Source: Bog-473 sp963782415
GTDB lineage: Bacteria; Actinomycetota; Acidimicrobiia; Acidimicrobiales; RAAP-2
Reading direction: 5' to 3'
Assembly: GCA_963782415.1 (NCBI GenBank)
Contig: CAWAJT010000004.1
Span: 992,001-1,056,000, forward strand
DNA length: 64,000 bases
A program made the translations under genes and the position numbers. Positions 15,736 to 24,277 of the stretch are shown here, piece by piece (position 1 is the first letter of the stretch; the number at the start of each line of letters is the position of its first letter). Under the pieces are notes generated by a model. It was not told the origin of the DNA and ran no database searches. It saw only the letters and a list, made by a program, of their open reading frames with translations.

Positions 15736-17136
15736 ATGGCAACTACGGATCTCGACCTCGGGCGGTACCAGCTCGGGTGGAGCGACGCCGAGGACTATGT
15801 CTTCAAGCCCAAGAAGGGCCTGAACGAGTCCATTGTGCGCGAGATGTCGGACATGAAGCAGGAGCCCGACTGGATGCGGGACTTCCGGCTCCGGGCCCTC
15901 AAGCACTTCGAGCGCAAGCCGATGGCGCCGTGGTTCGCCAAGCAGATGCCGAACCTGGATTTCGACGACATCTTCTATTACATCAAGCCCACCGGTGGTC
16001 AGGTGGACAAGTGGGAGGACCTGCCGGACGCCATCAAGAACACGTACGAGAAGCTCGGGATCCCCGAAGCCGAGCGAAAGTACCTCTCCGGCGTCACGGC
16101 GCAGTACGAGTCCGAGGTCGTGTTCCACCGTAATCGTGAGGATCTGGAAGAGCAGGGCGTCTACTTCTGCGACATGGACACGGCGGTACGCGAATACCCG
16201 GACATCGTGCGCAAGTGGTTCGGGAAGATCATCCCGCCGAACGACAACAAGTTCGCCGCTCTCAACTCGGCGGTGTGGTCGGGAGGCTCTTTCATCTACG
16301 TGCCGCCGGGGGTCAAGGTGGACATGCCCCTCCAGGCCTACTTCCGGATCAATGCCGAGAACATGGGCCAATTCGAGCGGACCTTGATCATCGCCGACGA
16401 GGGATCCCAGGTGCACTACATCGAGGGATGCTCCGCACCGGTCTACTCCACCGACTCGCTGCACTCGGCCGTGGTCGAGCTGGTCGCCCTGCCCGGCTCG
16501 CGCATCACCTACACGACGATCCAGAACTGGTCGACCAACGTCTACAACCTGGTCACCAAGCGGGCCCGCGCCGAGGCAGAGGCGCATGTCGAGTGGATCG
16601 ACGGCAATATCGGCTCACGCCTCACCATGAAGTACCCCTCGGTGTACCTCATGGGCCCCAAAGCGAGTGGCGAGGTGCTCTCCGTGGCCTACGCCGGGGC
16701 CGGCCAGCACCAGGACGCCGGAGCGAAGATGTACCACGTCGCGCCGGAGACGAGCTCGACCATCGTGTCGAAGTCGATCTCAAAGGACGGCGGCATCACC
16801 ACCTACAGGGGCAAGGTGCATGTGGACCCCCAAGCCACCGGCGCCAAGTCCTTCGTGCGGTGCGATGCCCTCCTACTCGACGACGACTCCATTTCGGAGA
16901 CCAAGCCGTACATGGAGGTCGGTGAGCGCAGCGCCCGCATCGGGCACGAGGCGACCGTCTCGAAGGTCGGTGACGATCAGCTCTTCTACCTCATGAGCCG
17001 GGGGCTCTCCGAGCAGCAGGCCATGGGCATGATCGTGAACGGCTTCATTGAACCCGTGACGCGCACGCTGCCCATGGAGTACGCGGTCGAGTGGAGCCGT
17101 CTCATTGAGCTGCAGATGGAAGGCTCCGTCGGCTGA
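15736..17136 (+). CDS. sufB: Fe-S cluster assembly scaffold SufB
   Basis: SufB (466 aa) is the main scaffold of the SufBC2D complex that builds [4Fe-4S] clusters. The fold is a right-handed beta-helix flanked by helices. Visible family landmarks are the QYESEVVFH and SFIYVPPGVKVDMPLQAYFRIN segments, IEGCSAP, the conserved RCDALLLDDDS region late in the protein, and MSRGLSEQQA near the C-terminus where SufC docks. The start ATG has an AGGAG site 5 nt upstream. It is followed after 42 bp by the small four-cysteine protein and then a terminator, so sufB is in a separate transcript from sufD here. Confidence 0.96.
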   Translation: MATTDLDLGRYQLGWSDAEDYVFKPKKGLNESIVREMSDMKQEPDWMRDFRLRALKHFERKPMAPWFAKQMPNLDFDDIFYYIKPTGGQVDKWEDLPDAIKNTYEKLGIPEAERKYLSGVTAQYESEVVFHRNREDLEEQGVYFCDMDTAVREYPDIVRKWFGKIIPPNDNKFAALNSAVWSGGSFIYVPPGVKVDMPLQAYFRINAENMGQFERTLIIADEGSQVHYIEGCSAPVYSTDSLHSAVVELVALPGSRITYTTIQNWSTNVYNLVTKRARAEAEAHVEWIDGNIGSRLTMKYPSVYLMGPKASGEVLSVAYAGAGQHQDAGAKMYHVAPETSSTIVSKSISKDGGITTYRGKVHVDPQATGAKSFVRCDALLLDDDSISETKPYMEVGERSARIGHEATVSKVGDDQLFYLMSRGLSEQQAMGMIVNGFIEPVTRTLPMEYAVEWSRLIELQMEGSVG

Positions 17137-17178
17137 CCGCCTGCAACCCGGGCAGCGGCTGCGTGGCACCATAGGACC

Positions 17179-17523
17179 GTGCCGATGCGCGAGGAGTGCA
17201 CTCATTTCCAGAGCAGGACCTACGCCTCCGGCGAGGCTGCCCGGTTCTGTGTGCTCGACCTCGCCCCCGAGGCGCCGTGGCGCTGTCCCGAGAACTGCCC
17301 CTCGTATCACCGCCGTCTGGCCGATGTGGGCTGGGTGCACGGGAGCCTCGTCGAGCCCGCGCTCGAGGACGAGCCGGGCGAGGGTGGTGCCGACGTCGCC
17401 GAGCTCCTCGACTCCGCCGAGGACATCATCAACGATGTCGCTCCCGAGATCTTGGACTCGGTGCGGGCCGAGGACGCGCGGCGGGAGCGCTCGGCTAACC
17501 GGTGGTGGCGCCGCAGGCGCTGA
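17179..17523 (+). CDS. Small four-cysteine protein in the sufB operon
   Basis: This is a 114-aa protein of no family I recognise. C7, C24, C36 and C40 are spaced C-x16-C-x11-C-x3-C in the first 40 residues, followed by PSYHRR. The second half is acidic (EDEPGEGGADVAE, then a D/E-rich helix) and the tail is basic with WWRRRR. Four cysteines next to sufB suggest a metal or Fe-S binding accessory factor, but this is inference from position and composition only. The start is GTG at 17179; an ATG two codons on is an alternative. Confidence 0.65.
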   Translation: MPMREECTHFQSRTYASGEAARFCVLDLAPEAPWRCPENCPSYHRRLADVGWVHGSLVEPALEDEPGEGGADVAELLDSAEDIINDVAPEILDSVRAEDARRERSANRWWRRRR

Positions 17524-17534
17524 GTCAGCGGGCT

Positions 17535-17558
17535 CCGGCGCTGGCCCGCCAGCGCCGG
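17535..17558. terminator. Hairpin between convergent sufB-operon and enoyl-CoA hydratase-family genes
   Basis: A perfect 10-bp stem, CCGGCGCTGG / CCAGCGCCGG with a CCCG loop, lies in the 68-bp gap between two convergent genes and could serve both strands. Confidence 0.65.
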
Positions 17559-17591
17559 CACGACCGCCGGGGCCCTCGGGCGGATTGCGGT

Positions 17592-18452
17592 TCAGCCACC
17601 CGAGAACGTCGCCGGCCGCTTCTCCATGAAGGCGGTCACGGCCTCGGTCAGGTCGTCGGAGGCCAACATGCCGGCGTTCCACGTCGCCACGTAGTCCAGT
17701 CCCTCGGCGACGGTCCGACCCTCGTTGGCCACCAGGACGGCCTTGGTGCCCTGGACGGCGATGGGGGAGTTGGCCGCGATCTCGGCCGCCAGCGCCAGGG
17801 CCGCCTTCTGCACCCCTTCTGCACCTTCGGCCACGTCGTTGACGAGACCGATCTCCTTGGCCCGCCCTGCGCTGATGTCCTTGGCCGTGTACGCCAACTC
17901 GGCCAGGTGTCCGGCGCCGATGATGGCCGGCAGGCGCTGCAGGCTCCCGAGGTCGGCGACGATGGCCATCTTTGCCTCGCGCACCGAGAAGATGGCGTCG
18001 ACCGACGCGAGTCGAATATCGCAGGCGGCAATGAGGTCGACACCGCCGCCGATGCAGTAGCCGTGCACGGCGGCGATGACCGGTTTTGGGCATCGCGCGA
18101 CGGCGGTGATCGAATCCTGCAGGCGGAGCACGTTGGTGCGGGCGGCACGGGCCCGGGCGGCCATGGACGAGCGCGACGAACCGTCGCGCTCGACGCCGCC
18201 GGCGGTCAGCATGGCGCCCATGGCCTTGAGGTCCAACCCGACCGAGAAGTGCGGTCCTCGGGCCGCCACGACCACCACACGCACTGCGGGGTCGTCCGAG
18301 AGCAGGTCCATGGCGCGGGGGAGGTCACGCCAGAGGTCCTGCCCCATGGCATTGCGCGCCTCGGGCCTGTCCAGCCACAGTGTGGCCACGGTGCCCGTCT
18401 GGTCGTGCTCGATACGCAGCACTGGTGATTCGAAATCTGCGGTTTCTCCCAT
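17592..18452 (-). CDS. Crotonase-fold protein, probable dienoyl-CoA isomerase type
   Basis: This is a 286-aa enoyl-CoA hydratase/isomerase superfamily protein. The oxyanion-hole segments are HFSVGLDL and GYCIGGGVDL. The region EAKMAIVADLGSLQRLP matches the E-x-x-x-G-x-x-A-D-x-G-x-L-Q-R-L-P pattern of delta3,5-delta2,4-dienoyl-CoA isomerases, in which the Glu and Asp are the two catalytic acids. It therefore looks like an auxiliary beta-oxidation isomerase rather than a hydratase. It is inserted in reverse orientation between sufB and sufD. The ATG at 18452 follows TAGCCT by 6 nt, which I prefer to the TTG at 18458. Confidence 0.82.
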   Translation of the reverse strand: MGETADFESPVLRIEHDQTGTVATLWLDRPEARNAMGQDLWRDLPRAMDLLSDDPAVRVVVVAARGPHFSVGLDLKAMGAMLTAGGVERDGSSRSSMAARARAARTNVLRLQDSITAVARCPKPVIAAVHGYCIGGGVDLIAACDIRLASVDAIFSVREAKMAIVADLGSLQRLPAIIGAGHLAELAYTAKDISAGRAKEIGLVNDVAEGAEGVQKAALALAAEIAANSPIAVQGTKAVLVANEGRTVAEGLDYVATWNAGMLASDDLTEAVTAFMEKRPATFSGG

Positions 18453-18458
18453 ATCCAA

Positions 18459-18464
18459 AGGCTA
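18459..18464 (-). promoter_or_regulatory. Leaderless -10 box for dienoyl-CoA isomerase-type gene
   Basis: Minus-strand TAGCCT is followed by 6 nt and the ATG at 18452. Confidence 0.45.
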
Positions 18465-18515
18465 ATCCGCCTCGTGGGGACGCCAGCGGGGGACCACTAG
18501 AGTGCATGGGCCACA

Positions 18516-19847
18516 TTGGCGATCTTGAAAGAGGACCTGACCCTGCACACCTTCACCGCTGAGGCTTCCGCGGCCCTGGCCGGGCCGGACTGGCTCCGGG
18601 AACGGAGGGCCGCCGGCTTCGACGCCTTCCGTTCGTGCGCCCTGCCGACGGAGAGCGAGGAGGTCTGGCGCTACACGCCCATTGACGCGTTGGATCTCGA
18701 CGAGTTCGCACCCCCTGGCGGCGAAGGGGCGGCCCCGGCCGGTGACCAGTTGTTGGCTGCGCTGACGACGGCGCTGGGCGCGATCGCCGGGAGCGTGCTC
18801 GTGCACAACGGGCGTGCCAGCGCCGTGACGGCGACGGATCCGACCGCATCAGGGCCAGGGGCACGGTTCGCCTTCGGTCCCGCCGCCGACGTACCCGGGG
18901 CGGCGGACATGCTGGGCACAGTCCAGACCGGCGGCGATGCCCTCGTGCGTCTGAACGATGCGTTCACCCCCGGCCCTGTCTTCATCGACGTTCCGGCCGG
19001 CCTGGACGTCGGTGCTCCGGTCCTCGTGGTGCACTGGTGCGACGAGGCGTCGGCCTTCCCGAGAACCTGCGTGCGTGTGGGCGACGGCGCGCGCCTCTCC
19101 ATCGTTGAGGTCTTCGCCGGTCCGCACGGCGCGGGGCGCTCGCTCGTCGTTCCGGTCACCGAGCTGGCCGCCGCCGACGCCGCTGCCGTCTCCTACGTCT
19201 CCGTGCAGATCCTGGGCGACGCCGCCTGGTCGATCGGCCGCCTGGCGGCCCGGGGGGCCGCCGACTCGGCCGTGCGCACCTTCACCGTCGGTCTGGGCGC
19301 CTCCTACGACCGGGTCCGGGCCGACGTCTCGCTCGAGGGCCGTGACGCCCGCAGCGAGATCCTCTCCACGTACCTCGGTGACGGGACCCAAGTGCACGAC
19401 ATCCGCACGCTCCAGGACCACGTCGCTCCCCGCACCGCCAGCGAGCTGCTCTGCCAGGGCGCCGTCGCCGGCACCTCCCGGTCGGTCTACAGCGGGCTGA
19501 TACGGGTGCACCGCGGGGCTGTGCGCAGCGATGCCCGCCAGACCAATCTCAACCTCGTCCTCGACGAGGGGGCGCACGCCGACTCGGTGCCGAACCTCGA
19601 CATCCTCGAGAACGACGTCCGTTGCTCGCACGCCTCGGCGGTGGGGCCGATCGACGAAGACCAGCGCTATTACATTGAGTCCCGGGGCGTGGCACCCGAG
19701 GTGGCCGAAGGGCTCATCGTGCGGGGCTTCTTCGACGCCATCATCGACCGGTCCCCCATCCCCCAATTGGTGCCGTTCCTCCAGAGCGAAGTCCACGAAC
19801 GTCTCGACGTCGCGCTCGGCGGCCAAGCCCTACCCGCCGGTGTCTGA
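18516..19847 (+). CDS. sufD: Fe-S cluster assembly protein SufD
   Basis: SufD (443 aa) pairs with SufB in the SufBC2D scaffold and is thought to help deliver iron or organise the complex. The SufB/SufD beta-helix is visible, with TESEEVWRYTPI near the N-terminus and the C-terminal RCSHASAVGPIDEDQRYYIESRG and SPIPQLVPF regions, where the conserved His of RCSHAS lies. The start is a TTG at 18516 with no strong ribosome site, so it could be a few codons off. Its 3' end overlaps the Rieske ferredoxin start by 8 nt, and sufC follows: one translationally coupled set. Confidence 0.93.
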   Translation: MAILKEDLTLHTFTAEASAALAGPDWLRERRAAGFDAFRSCALPTESEEVWRYTPIDALDLDEFAPPGGEGAAPAGDQLLAALTTALGAIAGSVLVHNGRASAVTATDPTASGPGARFAFGPAADVPGAADMLGTVQTGGDALVRLNDAFTPGPVFIDVPAGLDVGAPVLVVHWCDEASAFPRTCVRVGDGARLSIVEVFAGPHGAGRSLVVPVTELAAADAAAVSYVSVQILGDAAWSIGRLAARGAADSAVRTFTVGLGASYDRVRADVSLEGRDARSEILSTYLGDGTQVHDIRTLQDHVAPRTASELLCQGAVAGTSRSVYSGLIRVHRGAVRSDARQTNLNLVLDEGAHADSVPNLDILENDVRCSHASAVGPIDEDQRYYIESRGVAPEVAEGLIVRGFFDAIIDRSPIPQLVPFLQSEVHERLDVALGGQALPAGV

Positions 19848-20157
19848 GACCGTGGCGCTGTGCGCGCCCGACGACATGGCCCCCGGAGAGGCGCGGCGGT
19901 TCGACGTCTCGGGGCATCGGATTGCGCTCGTGCGGATTGACGATTCGTTCTACGCCCTCGACGACGAGTGCAGTCACGAGGACTACTCGCTGTCCGAAGG
20001 GGAGGTGTGGGCAGAGGAGTGCCAGATTGAGTGCCCCCGCCACGGCAGCACCTTCGATCTGGTGACCGGAGCGGCCTGCTCGTTGCCCGCTACCAAGCCT
20101 GTCGGCGTCTATGACGTCATCGTGGGAGGCGACCGTGTCGCCGTGGTGCTGCCGTGA
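19840..20157 (+). CDS. Rieske-type [2Fe-2S] ferredoxin of the SUF operon
   Basis: This is a 105-aa Rieske domain protein. The cluster ligands are C44 and H46 (ECSHEDY) and C65 and H68 (ECPRHGS), i.e. the C-x-H...C-x2-H pattern of bacterial Rieske ferredoxins of aromatic dioxygenase type. Such a gene commonly sits between sufD and sufC/sufS in actinobacteria and may carry electrons for cluster assembly. The GTG start overlaps the sufD stop by 8 nt and its own stop overlaps the sufC start (ATGA-like, 4 nt), so it is tightly coupled to both. Confidence 0.9.
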   Translation: MSETVALCAPDDMAPGEARRFDVSGHRIALVRIDDSFYALDDECSHEDYSLSEGEVWAEECQIECPRHGSTFDLVTGAACSLPATKPVGVYDVIVGGDRVAVVLP

Positions 20158-20906
20158 GCGCCGCCCATGTTTTCGAGGTGCGGGGCTTGCACGCGTCGGC
20201 CGGTGGCAAAGAGGTGTTGCACGGCATAGACCTCACGGTGCGCAGCGGCGAAGTCCACGTGATCATGGGACCCAACGGGTCGGGCAAGAGCACATTGGCG
20301 CACGCACTGATGGGTCGACCCGGCACCGAGGTGACCGCCGGCTCCATCACCATGGACGGCCTGGAGCTGACGGGCCGGCCGGCCTGGGAACGTGCCCGTG
20401 CCGGACTGTTCCTCGCGCTCCAGCACCCGGTCGAGGTTCCCGGTGTCAGCCTCCACTCGCTGCTTGCGGCGGCCGCGGCCAGGGGCAGCGTGGGCGACGC
20501 GGGAGCGGAGCCGGCGGCGACGTTGCAGGAACGCATGCAGGAGGAGGCCAAAGCCATCGGGCTCGACCCCCGCCTGCTGCGGCGTCCGCTCAACGTCGAC
20601 CTGTCGGGCGGAGAGCGCAAGCGCACCGAAATGGTGCAGCTGGGCGTGATCCGACCGGCTGTGTGCATCCTCGACGAGGTCGATTCAGGTCTCGATGTCG
20701 ACGCTCTGGGCGACGTGGCGCGTCGCCTGCAGCACGACACGACCGAATGGGGTGTCGGCCTGCTGGCCATCACCCACTTCAACCGTTTCCTCGTGCAGCT
20801 GGAGGCAGACCTCGTCCATGTGCTCGTCGACGGGCGCATCGTTGCCACGGGCGATGCGGCACTCGCCCTGGAGCTCGAGCAGACCGGATACGCCGGATAC
20901 GCCTGA
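20154..20906 (+). CDS. sufC: SufC ATPase, copy 1 (with sufD)
   Basis: SufC is the ABC-type ATPase that drives conformational change in SufB-SufD. This 250-aa copy has Walker A GPNGSGKST (39-47), the signature LSGGERKR (150-157), Walker B CILDEVDSG and an H-loop in AITHFNRF. The Q-loop reads LALQHPVEVPG where the second copy at 24274-25026 has LAFQYPESIEG, and it carries an Ala-rich insert (~104-122). Both copies keep all catalytic motifs. The stop codon lies inside a 9-bp tandem repeat. The start overlaps the ferredoxin stop. Confidence 0.93.
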   Translation: MSAAHVFEVRGLHASAGGKEVLHGIDLTVRSGEVHVIMGPNGSGKSTLAHALMGRPGTEVTAGSITMDGLELTGRPAWERARAGLFLALQHPVEVPGVSLHSLLAAAAARGSVGDAGAEPAATLQERMQEEAKAIGLDPRLLRRPLNVDLSGGERKRTEMVQLGVIRPAVCILDEVDSGLDVDALGDVARRLQHDTTEWGVGLLAITHFNRFLVQLEADLVHVLVDGRIVATGDAALALELEQTGYAGYA

Positions 20907-20920
20907 TACGCCGGATACCA
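20886..20920 (+). repeat. 9-bp tandem repeat spanning the sufC stop codon
   Basis: GGATACGCC occurs at 20886-20894 and 20895-20903, then TGATACGCC at 20904-20912, then a partial GGATACCA. The third unit differs by one base, and that base creates the TGA stop of sufC. Confidence 0.8.
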
Positions 20921-20999
20921 GGACAAACACGGAGAATCGGCGGACGCGCACACGGAAGGTCGTCGCCGTGACTGCCGCCACTCGCGCAACGGCACTTGG

Positions 21000-21005
21000 T
21001 ACCGT
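21000..21005 (+). promoter_or_regulatory. Leaderless -10 box for the LCP gene
   Basis: TACCGT is followed by 8 nt and the ATG at 21014. It supports this ATG over the TTG at 20996. Confidence 0.4.
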
Positions 21006-21013
21006 TCTTCTCC

Positions 21014-22396
21014 ATGGCGAACGGTCGTCCAACGGGCGACGGATCGGATCGCTCCCCCGAGAGACGGCGCGGCAGGAACGCGAACCAAGAGGGGTTGGCC
21101 GCGCTCGGAAAGCAGATGCACGCTGGCGAAACCGGCGAGGCCGTGGCCAACGAGTCTGGCCTCAGGGCCCTGGGGGCGCGCATCGACTCGGACAATCGCC
21201 GACCGACGACGCGGCGAACCGGCAAGCCCAAATGGAGCGCCGGCAAGAAGACGGTGGTGGTGCTGTGCTCGGCCATCGTGCTCGTGGCGGCGCTCGTCGG
21301 CGGGACGTACGGCTATCTCTGGTACCGCTACAGCCAGATCAGCAAGGTACATATCAACGACGAGGTGGCGGCACAGAGCGGCGGGCCGTTCACGCTGCTT
21401 GTCATCGGGTCTGACAGCCGGGTGGGCGAGTCAGCGGCCGCAGCACAAGCCTTCGGCTCGTCATCTGTCGTCACCGGGCAGCGCAGCGACGTCGTGCAAC
21501 TGTGGCGCGTCACGCCCGCCACCAAGCAGATTCAGGTGATGTCCATCCCACGGGACACAGTGATCTCCATGCTGCCACCCGACACCGAGCAATACGGCAA
21601 GTTCAACCGCATCAATTCGGCCTACAACACCGGCGCCAACCAATTGGTCAAGTCGATCACGGCCAACTTCGGTATCCCCGTCAACCATGTAGTTCAGGTC
21701 GACTTCTCGGGCTTCCAGGATTCCGTCAACGCATTGGGCGGCATCTATCTGAACTTCCCCTACCCGGCCAAGGACGCGTACTCGGGCCTCAACATCACGA
21801 CGCCCGGCTGCCAGCTCTTGAACGGCGCGCAGGCGTTGGCGGTCGCCCGCGCCCGACACTACGAGTACTACGCCAACGGCTACTGGCACACCGATGGCAC
21901 GAGCGACTTCGGCCGGATTCAGCGCCAGGACGTGTTCTTGCGGTCACTCATCACCGCCGCCAAGGGGAAGGTCAATCCGCTCACGGTCAATGCGTTCATC
22001 GGCTCCATCCATGAGGGCGTGACGATCGATGACACCTTCGGCTTCAATCAGCTCATCGGGCTGGCCCTCACCTACCATTCGTTCGACCCGGCCAATCTGG
22101 CCGGGCAGACGCTGCCGACCGTGGCGACCAATGGCTTCGGGGATCTCGGCGACGTGTTGACGGTCCAGCAGCCCGAGGCGCAGCAGATGCTGGTCAGCAT
22201 CTTCGGGTCATCCCTCGTGACGCCCACGAACCCACCGCCGGACGCCGCCGGCGACACGCCGTTGCCGCCAACGGTCACGACGACGGTGCCTCCCTCCACG
22301 CCGAGCACGCACGCGGGGGGGAGTACCGGCGCAACGACGACGCCCACGACGGCGCCACCGCCGTCGTTCAATCCGACGCCCTGCGCGCCGAGCTGA
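21014..22396 (+). CDS. LytR-CpsA-Psr (LCP) family cell-wall glycopolymer ligase
   Basis: This is a 460-aa membrane-anchored LCP protein. A charged cytosolic N-terminus of ~78 residues is followed by a TM helix (~80-102) and the extracytoplasmic LCP domain with GSDSR (132-136), an Arg in GQRSDVVQL, SIPRDT (177-182) and a later GRIQRQDVF. The family transfers teichoic-acid-like or arabinogalactan-type polymers from lipid carriers to peptidoglycan. The C-terminus is a Pro/Thr-rich wall-spanning tail (~400-460) that ends in a lone Cys. It is convergent with sufU, with a hairpin between. Confidence 0.9.
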   Translation: MANGRPTGDGSDRSPERRRGRNANQEGLAALGKQMHAGETGEAVANESGLRALGARIDSDNRRPTTRRTGKPKWSAGKKTVVVLCSAIVLVAALVGGTYGYLWYRYSQISKVHINDEVAAQSGGPFTLLVIGSDSRVGESAAAAQAFGSSSVVTGQRSDVVQLWRVTPATKQIQVMSIPRDTVISMLPPDTEQYGKFNRINSAYNTGANQLVKSITANFGIPVNHVVQVDFSGFQDSVNALGGIYLNFPYPAKDAYSGLNITTPGCQLLNGAQALAVARARHYEYYANGYWHTDGTSDFGRIQRQDVFLRSLITAAKGKVNPLTVNAFIGSIHEGVTIDDTFGFNQLIGLALTYHSFDPANLAGQTLPTVATNGFGDLGDVLTVQQPEAQQMLVSIFGSSLVTPTNPPPDAAGDTPLPPTVTTTVPPSTPSTHAGGSTGATTTPTTAPPPSFNPTPCAPS

Positions 22397-22470
22397 GCGG
22401 CCGCAGGGCTCACGGTGGTTCGGCGGGTGACGTGGTCGACGGCGCGCGGCCGAGCACCCACGACGAACGC

Positions 22471-22494
22471 CGCCGGCCCCAGCCTGGGCCGGCG
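22471..22494. terminator. Bidirectional hairpin between LCP gene and sufU
   Basis: A 9-bp stem, CGCCGGCCC / GGGCCGGCG with a 6-nt loop, lies between the two convergent 3' ends. Confidence 0.6.
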
Positions 22495-22502
22495 AGTGGC
22501 GT

Positions 22503-23006
22503 CTAGGACGCTTGGGCGCCTACCTCGTCGAGACCCTGGGCCAGCGCGTTCCAGCTCAATGTGGCGCACTTGATCCGGACCGGGAACTTCACCACGCCCT
22601 GGAGCGCGGCGAGCTCGCCCAGCTGGGCGAGGTCGATCTCCTCGGCCTCGCCCTCGACGACCTCGGACCCGTCCCCGTCGGTCTCGGGGTCGAGGTGGGA
22701 CTCGTGGATCGACATCATCCCCTTGAAGGTGGAGATCAGCCGGCGAACCTCGTCGACCGGCTTGCCCTTGACGGCGGCCGACATCAGCGAGGCCGAGGAC
22801 TGGCTGATGGAGCAGCCCGAACCACCGATCTTGAGGTCGGCCAGCTTGCCGTCCTCGACGACCATAGACACCACGACCTCGTCGCCACAGAGCGGGTTGA
22901 AGCCCTCGACCCGGTGGGCGGGCGGTGACTCCAGCTCGCCTCGGTTCCGAGGAGAGCGGTAGTGGTCGAGGATGATCTCGCGATACAGCTCTTCGAGGTC
23001 GGCCAT
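22503..23006 (-). CDS. sufU: SufU sulfur-transfer / scaffold protein
   Basis: This is a 167-aa IscU-like protein. Three cysteines and an Asp form the zinc/sulfur site: C40 and D42 (CGDEV), C65 (GSGCSIS) and C147 (IKCATLSW). The ~20-residue insertion between the second and third cysteines that separates SufU from IscU is present (~95-130, acidic). SufU accepts persulfide sulfur from SufS and passes it on to SufB. The stop of sufS overlaps its start, so it is coupled to sufS, and this minus-strand sufC-sufS-sufU set is distinct from the plus-strand sufB/sufD set. Confidence 0.94.
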   Translation of the reverse strand: MADLEELYREIILDHYRSPRNRGELESPPAHRVEGFNPLCGDEVVVSMVVEDGKLADLKIGGSGCSISQSSASLMSAAVKGKPVDEVRRLISTFKGMMSIHESHLDPETDGDGSEVVEGEAEEIDLAQLGELAALQGVVKFPVRIKCATLSWNALAQGLDEVGAQAS

Positions 23007-24277
23007 TAGCCGAACAATCTACCGGCTTCGAGTAATCCTTCGATCAGCACCTCAACGTCGTGCTCGTCGCTGAACAGGGACAACGAGGCCCGAGCAGTGG
23101 CCTGCACCCCGAGTCGCCGCATGAGCGGCTTGGCGCAATGGTGGCCCGGCCGGACGCACACGCCGAACTGGTCGAGCACTTGCGCGAGGTCGTGTGCGTG
23201 CACGTCCCGGTAGGCCAGCGACAGCACGCCACCACGGTCATCGCCGGCGGGTGGGCCGAACACCCGGACGTCGGAGCCAAGCTTCTCGTCCAGGCGGTCC
23301 AGCGCGTGGTTGGTCAGCGCCAGCTCGTGGGCCCGGATGCGGTCCATCCCGATGTCGTTCAGGTAGGCGATGGCAGCCGTCAGGCCGACCGCCTCGGCGA
23401 TTGGCGGCGTGCCGGCCTCGAAGCGAGCGGGGGGAGGTGCGGCCTTGAAGCTGTCGAGCTTGACGTCGAGAATCATGCCCCCGCCCCCGAGGAAAGGCGG
23501 CATGGCCTCGAGCAGCTCGGCGCGTCCCCACAGGACGCCGATACCGGTCGGGCCCATCATTTTGTGGGCGGAGAAGGCAATGAAGTCGACGCCGAGCGCG
23601 TGCACGTCCACCGGGGAGTGGGGGACCAGCTGCGCGCCGTCCGCCACGACCAGCGCACCGGCAGCGTGCGCCGCCTCCGTGATGTGGCGCACCGGTGGGA
23701 TGGTGCCGAGCACGTTGGACATGGTCGAAAGGCCGACCACCTTGACGCCGTCCACCAGGCGGTCGAGGTCGTCGAGCACGAGGCGTCCGTCCCCGTCGAT
23801 GGGGATGTAGCGCAGGTCGAGGCCACCGAGCTCCTCGGAGAGGATCATCCACGGCACAATGTTGGCGTGGTGCTCCATTTCCGTGAGCAGCACCGCATCG
23901 CCGCGACGCAGGTTGGTCCGGCCCCATGACTGCGCCACCAAGTTGAGCGCTTCGGTCGTGTTCTTGGCGAAGACCACTTCGTGGGCAGGGTCGGTCGCGC
24001 CGATGAAGCGCCCGGCGACGACGCGGGAGCGTTCGTAGAGCGCGGTGGCCTCCTCCGCCGTCGCGTACACACCGCGATGCACGTTGGCGTGCGTCGTCTC
24101 GTAGTACTGCGACATGGCGTCAATCACGGCCTTGGGCTGCAGGGCAGAGGCCGCTGCGTCGAGGTACACGATGGGCCGGCCGTGCACGGTCCGCGTCAAG
24201 AGCGGGAAGTCCTTGCGCAGTGCCTCGACGTTGAGCGGCGCCGGCGTGTCGGGCGACGTGGCGGGATGTGGCGTCAT
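23006..24277 (-). CDS. sufS: Cysteine desulfurase SufS
   Basis: This is a 423-aa PLP-dependent group II desulfurase that takes sulfur from cysteine. The PLP lysine is K239 in AFSAHKMMGPTG and the persulfide-forming cysteine is C381 in RPGHHCAKP. The N-terminal VYLDAAASALQPKAV and EHHANIVPW segments match SufS. The ATG at 24277 overlaps the sufC stop by 4 nt, and its stop overlaps the sufU start. Homology begins at this ATG; the longer frame is a shadow of sufC. Confidence 0.95.
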   Translation of the reverse strand: MTPHPATSPDTPAPLNVEALRKDFPLLTRTVHGRPIVYLDAAASALQPKAVIDAMSQYYETTHANVHRGVYATAEEATALYERSRVVAGRFIGATDPAHEVVFAKNTTEALNLVAQSWGRTNLRRGDAVLLTEMEHHANIVPWMILSEELGGLDLRYIPIDGDGRLVLDDLDRLVDGVKVVGLSTMSNVLGTIPPVRHITEAAHAAGALVVADGAQLVPHSPVDVHALGVDFIAFSAHKMMGPTGIGVLWGRAELLEAMPPFLGGGGMILDVKLDSFKAAPPPARFEAGTPPIAEAVGLTAAIAYLNDIGMDRIRAHELALTNHALDRLDEKLGSDVRVFGPPAGDDRGGVLSLAYRDVHAHDLAQVLDQFGVCVRPGHHCAKPLMRRLGVQATARASLSLFSDEHDVEVLIEGLLEAGRLFG

